The notes beneath the pieces are model-generated. The model was not told the DNA's origin and did no database searches. It worked only from the letters and a program-made list of their open reading frames with translations. This document shows positions 1-5,688 of a stretch of 8,614 nt of DNA, piece after piece. The translations under genes were made by a program, and so were the position numbers. The number at the start of each line of letters is the position of its first letter. The first letter of the stretch is position 1. This DNA is from Candidatus Dojkabacteria bacterium (GTDB lineage: Bacteria; Patescibacteriota; Dojkabacteria; GCA-002793355). Location: the NCBI GenBank assembly GCA_027033525.1, contig JALVLD010000136.1, positions 1-8,614 of the forward strand, written 5' to 3'.

Positions 1-207
1 TATAAAGCAGTCGCTTTATGTGTGTCTTGTAAGTCTGGCTACTTCCTTTTAAGTAAATCGCCTTTGAAAAAACATTGGCCGCTAGTTTCTAAGGATGTTC
101 AAGTAGCATTGGAATCTTTGTACGTACGTTTGTACAGTAGGCATCCGTTAGCCAAAATATATATAGAAAAATTAATTAATATTATAAAACGGTTAAAATG
201 CGTTTAA
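1..207 (+). CDS. C-terminal end of an unidentified gene (possibly DUF4381-like), 5' truncated
   Basis: The frame is open from base 1 and ends at TAA 205-207, giving about 68 residues of a protein whose start lies outside the window. The visible part is basic, ends in a likely amphipathic helix (IEKLINIIKRLK) and contains no membrane segment. It overlaps the next gene, a BatA-like protein, by 10 bases, so it is in the same operon. In known MoxR/Bat operons the gene just before BatA is often a DUF4381 protein. Its C-terminus usually has an L..LY..-type segment followed by a helix, and the string ALESLYVRLYS is loosely similar. That identity rests mostly on position and is tentative. An internal ATG start at 19 or a later TTG is possible but unlikely, because the frame is open to the window edge. 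Confidence 0.6.
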   Translation, partial: YKAVALCVSCKSGYFLLSKSPLKKHWPLVSKDVQVALESLYVRLYSRHPLAKIYIEKLINIIKRLKCV

Positions 208-1166
208 AATGGCCCGCCCTAGGTGGGGTTATACTTGTACTAATGGTGGCCAGTATAGTGTGGTTATTTGTGAGGCGTAAAAAATATTTTGGCTTTGATC
301 CCTTTGTAACGATTGGAAGGGTCCTAGCAGCAGAGAATATTATTTTATTTATAAGTTTTGCAACCTTTATTTTTTTTACCACCATTCTAGCCGCTAGGCC
401 TCAGAAATTATATAGATTGACGGAAAATAAGAGTTTATCTGATGTGTATATTTTGTTAGATGTTTCGGGGTCTATGAATATACTTACTGGGGCTGGGAAT
501 ACGCGGTTAGATATAGCGAAACGTGCCTTGATGAGGCTGCTTGGTAGCCTTCCGAGAGAACGTTTCAGAATAGGTTTTATCATTTTTATAGATTATCCGT
601 TATTGCAAATCCCCCTAACTAGAGATTACGAGCTTATAAAGGAACGTATCAAACTGGCCGACCAGATGGATTTACCATTACTTCCGGATAGCAAGACAGG
701 AGGTACGGATATCGCCCAAGCTATTATGTATGCTGTAGTTAAGTTAGCCCAACTACAACCTCCAGACTATACAGTGAGTAAGGCACCTAAAAATAAGCGA
801 GGAGCAATAATTGTTATAACAGATGGGGAGCAAACAGTGACCTCAAAATATACTTTAGATGAAGCAGCGAGTTTGGCAGCCAAATATCATGTCAAGGTGT
901 ATCCAATTATTGTTAATAGCTTAAAGGCACATTCGGCCATTGAGCAGGCACAACAAGTTGCTACTATTACAGCTGGGAAGGCGTTTTTTGTAGATAGGTC
1001 GGAGGAATTTTTAAAAGTTGTAGATGAGATCGCCAATTTAGAGAAAAAACGTATAAAAACTCCGTCCAAGAATCTTTATTACGATTCTCCCGAAGCGTTT
1101 ATGCTGGGGTGGTTTTTAAGCCTTATTATACTTATGGCATTTAAAATAAGATTAAATTGGGGATGA
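198..1166 (+). CDS. BatA-like membrane-anchored von Willebrand factor A (VWA) protein
   Basis: The 322-residue product has two N-terminal hydrophobic segments (about residues 10-25 and 46-64), a VWA domain from about 82 to 275, and a C-terminal membrane helix (about 302-318). This is the layout of BatA. The MIDAS metal site looks intact: DVSGSMN at 88-94 (the DxSxS motif), T170/D171 in GGTDI, and D209 in ITDGE. VWA domains of this family bind a divalent ion and mediate protein-protein contacts. Bat proteins are thought to work with MoxR-type AAA+ ATPases at the membrane in envelope maintenance or stress tolerance, but their exact substrate is poorly defined. The start at 198 overlaps the upstream gene by 10 bases, and no Shine-Dalgarno is visible, so coupled translation is likely. 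The stop TGA is shared in an ATGA overlap with the next gene. Assignment to VWA is very secure; BatA rather than another VWA paralogue is inferred from topology and neighbours. Confidence 0.88.
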   Translation: MRLKWPALGGVILVLMVASIVWLFVRRKKYFGFDPFVTIGRVLAAENIILFISFATFIFFTTILAARPQKLYRLTENKSLSDVYILLDVSGSMNILTGAGNTRLDIAKRALMRLLGSLPRERFRIGFIIFIDYPLLQIPLTRDYELIKERIKLADQMDLPLLPDSKTGGTDIAQAIMYAVVKLAQLQPPDYTVSKAPKNKRGAIIVITDGEQTVTSKYTLDEAASLAAKYHVKVYPIIVNSLKAHSAIEQAQQVATITAGKAFFVDRSEEFLKVVDEIANLEKKRIKTPSKNLYYDSPEAFMLGWFLSLIILMAFKIRLNWG

Positions 1167-2179
1167 GAGGGGCTTTATTATTACTTGTGGGGTTATTTAA
1201 TTTTATGTTAATAATGTATATTTATTTGTGGTTTACACGACTGGCAAGGCTTAAAACTACAAGATTATGGTCTAACATAAATAAGGTAAAGATAATTATC
1301 TTATTGTTGGTAGCTTTTTTATGGGTGGTGAGTATAGTCATTATTTTGCGTCCCCATCTAGGAGTGGAACAGACCCTGCAAGGCGAGTTGACTGCGAATG
1401 TAGCTTATCTGTTTGTTGTTGATAATTCGGCGAGCATGGCAGCTAGAGATCTTGCGGGGCAATCACGTATAAAGTTTGTAAAGGGGGTTACCCGTCGACT
1501 ATTGGTTAATTATCCAGCATATAGCAGTTTGATTTTATTTACTGAGATGCCGAAGTTAATGGTTCCATTTACTTTTGACGACTCTACAGTATTAAGTTTT
1601 GTGGAAGCGTTGGAGCCTGAGTACCCTACGTATGCTAAAGGTACCGATTTGACAGGGGCCTTAAAATTTGCAGCCAAGTATTTAGCCGTGGCTTCTAAGA
1701 AATTACATAAAGAGATAAGGCCAATTGTTTTTTTGTTTTCTGATGGTGAGTGTGTCAAGGCTAAATGTGAGATGGTTAGGTTGAACCCTAGGACATACGA
1801 GCAGTTTATTATTATTGGCGTGGGGACCAGAGAAGGTGCTAATATAGAATTTCAGGTAGGGGACGGAGCGAGTGGAGAAAAGTTCTTACTACGGGATCCA
1901 GCCAGTGCCAAGCCTGTCGTGACAAGACTTAATGAAGGGTTTTTGAGAGAATTGGCTGCGAAAAATAAAGATGCAAAATATTTTTACTGGCAAAATACAG
2001 ACAATGTTATTGCGGAGGTAAGCACCATTTATAAAGCAAAGGCAAAAAAGGCAATTAAGAATAAGTTAGTGGTTAAACGTGAACTTTATCCTTTCTTGGT
2101 TGTGTTATTTACAATATTTTTTATTTTATTTATATTTGATATTTTAATTTATGAATTTTTCTATAAGATTAAAATATAA
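1163..2179 (+). CDS. BatB-like membrane-anchored VWA protein
   Basis: I chose the ATG at 1163 over an in-frame TTG at 1157 because it forms the classic ATGA overlap with the preceding stop. The 338-residue product has two N-terminal membrane helices (about 5-24 and 43-62), a VWA domain (about 80-290) and a C-terminal membrane helix (about 309-333). The MIDAS residues are present: DNSASM at 87-92, T161/D162 in GTDL, and D194 in FSDGE. The stretch after the MIDAS, SMAARDL..QSRIKFVK, matches the BatB signature in which SM-A-D is followed by an NR...AK-like segment. It lies directly after the BatA-like gene and before a TPR gene, the standard BatA-BatB-BatC order. The VWA domain should face the side opposite to the short loop between the first two helices. 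Function in the Bat/MoxR envelope system is inferred from the family. Confidence 0.88.
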   Translation: MRGALLLLVGLFNFMLIMYIYLWFTRLARLKTTRLWSNINKVKIIILLLVAFLWVVSIVIILRPHLGVEQTLQGELTANVAYLFVVDNSASMAARDLAGQSRIKFVKGVTRRLLVNYPAYSSLILFTEMPKLMVPFTFDDSTVLSFVEALEPEYPTYAKGTDLTGALKFAAKYLAVASKKLHKEIRPIVFLFSDGECVKAKCEMVRLNPRTYEQFIIIGVGTREGANIEFQVGDGASGEKFLLRDPASAKPVVTRLNEGFLRELAAKNKDAKYFYWQNTDNVIAEVSTIYKAKAKKAIKNKLVVKRELYPFLVVLFTIFFILFIFDILIYEFFYKIKI

Positions 2180-2897
2180 CAAGAGTATAAAACATTCAGG
2201 GAGGCGGCTATTGATCTGGATATTGAAAAATTTAATACTTGTCAATTTTATCCTTTTTAGTTTAGGTAGTTTTTTAGCAAAAATTAATTTAGAAAAACCA
2301 GCCTTAAGGTTATTAGAAGGTGGAGCTATTTTGGATTTAGGAGTGTGTAATTTGGCCGAGTATCAGCTAGGTACTATCTTTATGTATCATTTAAATTATG
2401 AAGTAGCAGCTAATTATTATTGGAAGGTCGCTTTATTTCCGTTATCGTGCGTTAGGTCTTGGGCATATTATAATATTGGTGTTATGCATGCTAATGCGGG
2501 CTATGGATTTTTAAAAAATAATTTCACCTTTGGTACATTAGAAGAATGGTTAATTTCCTTAGGCGCATTTAAACTGTCATATAAGCATGGTGAACGTGCA
2601 AAGATTGCGAGTATAGATAGTATGCACCATAATTTGCAGGTTATCCAACGTTTAGTGTATACGCATTGTGTAAATGTCTGCCATCTGAATTGTCCGGCCA
2701 ATGTGTGTAAAGAGGCTATATCTTCAACAAAGCAGGCAGGAGTGGCAACAGTCGACACAGGTAATCAAGTTAGTGGAAAGAAGATTCGAGAGATCGAGAA
2801 ACGTCAAATAAAGGGACTTAAACAGCAACAAAAGGATGCGAATCGTAAGCGGTGGCTTGATAAAGCACTTAAGGGGGATTATACTAAAGGATGGTAG
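2151..2897 (+). CDS. BatC-like TPR protein with one N-terminal membrane anchor and a cysteine cluster
   Basis: The basic N-terminus (residues 1-19) is followed by one hydrophobic anchor (about 20-42), which predicts that the rest is outside the cytoplasm. Residues 65-165 look like degenerate TPR helices: LAEYQLGTIFMYHLNYEVAA, then SWAYYNIGVMHANAGYG, then a final helix ending HHNLQVIQR. The C-terminal tail, REIEKRQIKGLKQQQKDANRKRW ending in GW, resembles the basic, glutamine-rich C-terminus typical of BatC or of BatB-TPR fusions. Four cysteines lie at 173, 177, 181 and 186 (C-x3-C-x3-C-x4-C), with two more at 66 and 100. This is unusual for a TPR adaptor. The gene overlaps the BatB-like gene by 29 bases and the next gene by 7. 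The ATG at 2151 gives a sensible positive-inside anchor; a TTG at 2211 is an alternative. Probably a scaffold for the VWA pair; the similarity is by eye. Confidence 0.68.
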   Translation: MNFSIRLKYNKSIKHSGRRLLIWILKNLILVNFILFSLGSFLAKINLEKPALRLLEGGAILDLGVCNLAEYQLGTIFMYHLNYEVAANYYWKVALFPLSCVRSWAYYNIGVMHANAGYGFLKNNFTFGTLEEWLISLGAFKLSYKHGERAKIASIDSMHHNLQVIQRLVYTHCVNVCHLNCPANVCKEAISSTKQAGVATVDTGNQVSGKKIREIEKRQIKGLKQQQKDANRKRWLDKALKGDYTKGW

Positions 2898-3697
2898 GCA
2901 AACGGGGGCTCAAAAGCTCCTTGTTTAAAAAATTTTTATCGTTATCGCGTCCTGGACGGGCAATATATTTGATACAGGCTTTTTGGGGATTTTGGGTATT
3001 TAAGCAATTTTTAGGCCCCTGTTACGCCGGACACAACTGTATATTATTTTTGACCTTCTTGGTGGGTTTTCAGTTTATGTATTATGCAGTCTATATAATA
3101 AATGATTTAATTGATTATCCTAAAGACAAGTTAGATAAAGCATTGTCGCACAAACCATTAGTAAGTGGGCAAGTCTCTAGGCAAGAAGCTGTTTTTTTCC
3201 TGCTATTTCACTTAGTCGGGGGGTCCCTTTATTTTGTGTTATTACGAGATTGGTACGGCCTAAGCATAGCTATAGGGGCAATAATTTACAATATAATTTA
3301 TACTTTGATTTTTAAAAAGCAGTGGTTTATTCGATACTTAGCTAACGGATTTACACATGTTTTACGTTTTGGTTTGCCCATATTATGGTGCGTATTACAC
3401 CAAGGAACGATCGTTTTGCCAACTTATGTATTGGGATTTAGTCTCGTTCTTTATTGGTTTTTGGTTGCAAATATAATTAATTTTAGACGCATAATGGATG
3501 GCGCTCCGGCACGTTATGTATTTTTTGTTTTATATATTATCACATATGTGCTAGCTTATTCTCTTTTGCAAAAATATCCAAGAGCCTTTATATTTTTTAG
3601 TTCGTTGCTTGTGCTAGACATAATAGTTGTTTGGCTTTTTAGCGCACTTAGGTTGTTAGTAAAATTAAGAGATTTATTTATAAAAACCCATTTATAA
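2891..3697 (+). CDS. UbiA-family membrane prenyltransferase
   Basis: The 268-residue, strongly hydrophobic protein has about seven to eight predicted membrane helices. It carries the first Asp-rich motif of the UbiA superfamily, NDLIDYPKDKLD at 71-82 (the NDxxDxxxD motif), followed by HKPLVSG at 87-93, matching the usual KPRPL.SG. These residues bind the Mg2+-prenyl diphosphate. Family members transfer a prenyl chain to an aromatic or sugar-phosphate acceptor, as in quinone, heme O, archaeal lipid or decaprenyl-phosphoribose synthesis. The acceptor cannot be told from the sequence. The loop where the second Asp-rich motif would fall (about 192-204, NIINFRRIMDG) has only one Asp. The start overlaps the TPR gene by 7 bases, so the enzyme belongs to the Bat-like operon. 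There is an AAAGG directly before the ATG and a G-rich AAGGGGGA 12 bases further up. Confidence 0.82.
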   Translation: MVGKRGLKSSLFKKFLSLSRPGRAIYLIQAFWGFWVFKQFLGPCYAGHNCILFLTFLVGFQFMYYAVYIINDLIDYPKDKLDKALSHKPLVSGQVSRQEAVFFLLFHLVGGSLYFVLLRDWYGLSIAIGAIIYNIIYTLIFKKQWFIRYLANGFTHVLRFGLPILWCVLHQGTIVLPTYVLGFSLVLYWFLVANIINFRRIMDGAPARYVFFVLYIITYVLAYSLLQKYPRAFIFFSSLLVLDIIVVWLFSALRLLVKLRDLFIKTHL

Positions 3698-3714
3698 ATA
3701 GAAAATAGGAAGGG

Positions 3715-3723
3715 TGGTATAAT
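3715..3723 (+). promoter_or_regulatory. Extended -10 promoter (TGGTATAAT) for a probable leaderless transcript
   Basis: TGG followed by a perfect TATAAT (3718-3723) forms an extended -10 element just after the end of the bat-like operon. The ATG of the next gene is at 3731, seven bases after the hexamer, where transcription would normally begin, so the mRNA would be leaderless or nearly so. No TTGACA-like -35 is seen at the correct distance, which is normal for extended -10 promoters. A purine-rich AGGAAGGG upstream is too far (13 bases) from the ATG to be a good ribosome-binding site. Confidence 0.6.
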
Positions 3724-3730
3724 TATTTGT

Positions 3731-4321
3731 ATGTTTTCAATAGTTAAATATCTCGCAAAAGTTTTTGCTCATTCTAATGTATGGAGCTATCATATATTGG
3801 TTGCAAAATTAAAAATGTGGCAAAATGCAAATATTTTGCCATCTCCATTTGAGCTTCCAGATAAAATTTATTTTAATTCATATTTTTGGCAACAAGTAAA
3901 GTGGTTATATTCTTTAACTTACAAAGATAGACACGAGCGTGAAGTAAGTTTATTTTGGGTAGATGGCGATTTAGTGTTTTCTAAGGAAATCCGTGGTGAA
4001 GAGTCTCGCGTGTTTTCTAAACATAATTTAAAAGTTAGATATGAGCCAAGCACAACTAAAGGGTATTTTAATAAAATAGTTGAAATAAATGGGGATGTAG
4101 TATTTAAAACAAGTGTATATAAAGATAAATTGCCTAAGCAGATAGAAATTTTTAGAATAATGTCTATGCATACTCATCCGCCGAACTTTGGGGAAAATGG
4201 GAGTGGACAACCTAGGTATTCATTTTTTTCTGCTACAGATATTAATACTTTGCTTAGATCCAATTCAATTGTTATGGGGCTTATAACAGACGTTGTCTAT
4301 TTAATTTGTAAAGCAATGTAA
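3731..4321 (+). CDS. JAB1/MPN (JAMM)-type metalloprotease-like protein, apparently frameshifted at its 3' end
   Basis: This 196-residue frame carries a JAMM-type zinc motif: H147-T-H149-P-P, then S167-A-T-D170 (SATDI), with E71 in HEREVSLFW as the likely catalytic Glu. The H-to-S spacing is 17 residues, longer than the usual 7-10. JAMM proteins are zinc isopeptidases or peptidases, but some are scaffolds, and no substrate is apparent here. The N-terminal 60 residues have no recognisable domain. After LICK (191-194) the frame ends in AM-TAA. The -1 frame then stays open from 4312 to a stop at 4450-4452, giving 46 residues that look like a natural continuation (starting SNVKITQINSDLDVYLQNLL). 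One extra A in the AAA at 4310-4312 would restore a protein of about 240 residues. This is either a real mutation, an assembly error or a frameshifting site. The ATG at 3731 follows an extended -10 promoter. Confidence 0.7.
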   Translation: MFSIVKYLAKVFAHSNVWSYHILVAKLKMWQNANILPSPFELPDKIYFNSYFWQQVKWLYSLTYKDRHEREVSLFWVDGDLVFSKEIRGEESRVFSKHNLKVRYEPSTTKGYFNKIVEINGDVVFKTSVYKDKLPKQIEIFRIMSMHTHPPNFGENGSGQPRYSFFSATDINTLLRSNSIVMGLITDVVYLICKAM

Positions 4322-4452
4322 AGATTACTCAAATTAATTCAGATTTAGATGTCTATTTGCAAAACTTACTAAAATTAGGCTTTGTTGTTTACAAGGCAGA
4401 TTTTAAAACTAAAATGTTTGAAAAATATAGTTATGATTCAGAAAGTTTCTAA
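4312..4452 (+). other. -1 frame continuation of the JAMM gene (displaced C-terminus)
   Basis: A 47-codon stretch without its own start begins right after the -1 frame stop TAA at 4309-4311 and ends at TAA 4450-4452. Its translation starts SNVKITQINSDL and ends FEKYSYDSESF. It continues the strand-then-helix pattern of the JAMM domain (VVYLICK-SNVKITQIN) with no loss of composition. It overlaps the cupin gene start (4433) by 20 bases, the same style of overlap seen elsewhere in this cluster. Together these support one interrupted gene rather than two. Confidence 0.5.
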
Positions 4453-4774
4453 AAGCCAAGTTGTTAAGGTTGTTCCAACAAAATCTACAATTATTTATGA
4501 ATATCCTGGGGATTCTAATGCTGGGAGCATGGCGATTGCTGATATTAAGGGCAGGTATCCTAGGCAAGGTTTGGTATTAAATAAAGAATGTACAGAATTC
4601 GCTTATATTTTAGATGGGAATGGATACCTTTTTACTTCTAATAAAAAGATCGTGTGTAAGCAGGGGGATTTATTAATAATATCCCCTAAAGAGCCGTTTG
4701 CATGGCAAGGGGATTTAAAAGTTTTAATCTTTTGCACACCACCTTATGATAATGCAAAACACATCAAGGCATAA
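4433..4774 (+). CDS. Small cupin-fold protein
   Basis: The 113-residue product fits one cupin barrel. Motif 1 corresponds to about residues 46-64 (GLVLNKECTEFAYILDGNG), with E55 and the glycine turn conserved, but the usual HxH is replaced by N50 and C53. Motif 2 is about 78-93 (GDL.IISP..PFAWQG), with the conserved GD and P. The tail CTPPYDNAKH resembles ends of other single-domain cupins. Cupins serve as sugar isomerases, dioxygenases or ligand sensors; with the histidines missing, metal chemistry is uncertain. I chose the ATG at 4433, because an upstream in-frame TTG at 4382 would lie deep inside the tail of the JAMM gene. It overlaps that tail by 20 bases and the next gene by 29 bases, so it is co-transcribed. 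No ribosome-binding site is visible. Confidence 0.7.
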   Translation: MIQKVSKSQVVKVVPTKSTIIYEYPGDSNAGSMAIADIKGRYPRQGLVLNKECTEFAYILDGNGYLFTSNKKIVCKQGDLLIISPKEPFAWQGDLKVLIFCTPPYDNAKHIKA

Positions 4775-5510
4775 AGTTTTAAGTTCCAATATTAAAATTC
4801 GTTTAGATAAATATTTAGTTGCAAAAAAATTAGTAAATTCGCGAGATCATGCAAAAGAACTAATATTAAATAAAAAAGTTAAAGTTAATGGCACAATAGT
4901 TGTAAAACCAGCTTACTTTGTTAGTAGTGGCGATAAAATAGAACTTTTGGAAACTTTTAAATACGTTAGCCGTGCCGGGTATAAACTAGAATTTGCATTA
5001 AAATATTTTAAGGTTAAAGTCGCAGATAAAATTGTTTTAGATATTGGTTCTTCTACAGGAGGCTTTGTAGATTGCCTACTTTCTTTTGGTGCAAAATATG
5101 TGTATGCTGTAGATAAAGGTATTGGTTTATTGCAACCAAAATTAAAACAAAATAAAAAGGTTATTTTAATAGAAGGAAAGGATGCTGCAAAATTAAAACC
5201 TAAAGATCTAAAACTTGGCTTACCAGAACTTATTACAATTGATGTATCACGCGATTCTGTAGTTAGAATTTTAGGCAAAATAAAAGTTTGGATGCAAAAG
5301 GGAACTCAAGTAATTGTTTTAATAAAACCACAATTTGAAGTTGAAGCATTGCGTGGCAAATTAAGTAATACTACTTCCCAAACTACAGCAGCTATAAACA
5401 AATTAAAAAAGGCTTTAATAGATTTTAAATTTAAAGGCGTTGTACAAAGCCCAATTTTAGGCAAACATGGACAAAAGGAATTTTTAGGGTATTGGGAATA
5501 TTTAGGATAA
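4746..5510 (+). CDS. tlyA: TlyA-family rRNA 2'-O-methyltransferase (S4 domain plus FtsJ-like methyltransferase)
   Basis: The 254-residue protein has an N-terminal S4 RNA-binding domain (about 17-67: RLDKYLVAKKLVNSRDHAKE, VKVNG, V.SGDKIEL) followed by SRAGYKLE and a Rossmann-type methyltransferase. The SAM loop is LDIGSSTGGFVDCLL (98-112). The FtsJ-like catalytic set is visible as K80, D166 (TIDVS), K194 (LIKPQFE) and E245 in GQKEFLG. TlyA proteins methylate the 2'-OH of cytidines in 16S and/or 23S rRNA, which affects ribosome function and capreomycin sensitivity. The length is close to the 250-275 typical for the family. The usual DVSFIS is here DVSRDS, a minor deviation. The start at 4746 overlaps the cupin gene; a second ATG at 4752 is equally possible. 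The assignment to TlyA is strong; older annotations call this hemolysin A. Confidence 0.93.
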   Translation: MIMQNTSRHKVLSSNIKIRLDKYLVAKKLVNSRDHAKELILNKKVKVNGTIVVKPAYFVSSGDKIELLETFKYVSRAGYKLEFALKYFKVKVADKIVLDIGSSTGGFVDCLLSFGAKYVYAVDKGIGLLQPKLKQNKKVILIEGKDAAKLKPKDLKLGLPELITIDVSRDSVVRILGKIKVWMQKGTQVIVLIKPQFEVEALRGKLSNTTSQTTAAINKLKKALIDFKFKGVVQSPILGKHGQKEFLGYWEYLG

Positions 5511-5514
5511 CCGC

Positions 5515-5529
5515 AAGGGAGCATCCCTT
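5515..5529 (+). terminator. Possible weak terminator hairpin after tlyA
   Basis: AAGGGA (5515-5520) and TCCCTT (5524-5529) form a 6-bp stem with a 3-base loop, four bases after the tlyA stop. The following bases are TAAAAATTTT, not a clean T-run, so intrinsic termination is uncertain. It fits the end of the JAMM-cupin-tlyA unit, and the 178-base gap to the next gene suggests a new promoter there, though I cannot pick a convincing one. Confidence 0.3.
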
Positions 5530-5688
5530 TAAAAATTTTGGGGCCCTAAGCATAAACTTGCAAGAATTTAAGCACTTTACTAAAATACAATATTATGGAA
5601 TTTAAAACACGTTTAAATCTTTTTTACTGTAAATAGTTTCCCCTATTGTCTTTATTATCTTACTTACTTAATTTAAGAAAAAAATATT

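Noticed and set aside
1164..1166. Possible reassigned UGA codon (glycine, as in some CPR groups)
   Set aside because: The TGA forms a normal ATGA stop-start overlap after the final membrane helix of the BatA-like protein, and no gene here has an internal TGA.
2501..2758. 85-codon minus-strand frame opposite the TPR gene
   Set aside because: Entirely antisense to a gene with operon context and domain support; no independent evidence.
4382..4432. TTG-initiated N-terminal extension of the cupin protein
   Set aside because: It would lie within the displaced tail of the JAMM gene and adds residues without cupin features; the ATG at 4433 fits the barrel.
4913..5278. 121-codon minus-strand frame inside tlyA
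   Set aside because: It lies fully opposite the well-supported TlyA coding sequence and has the serine- and lysine-rich composition of an antisense shadow.
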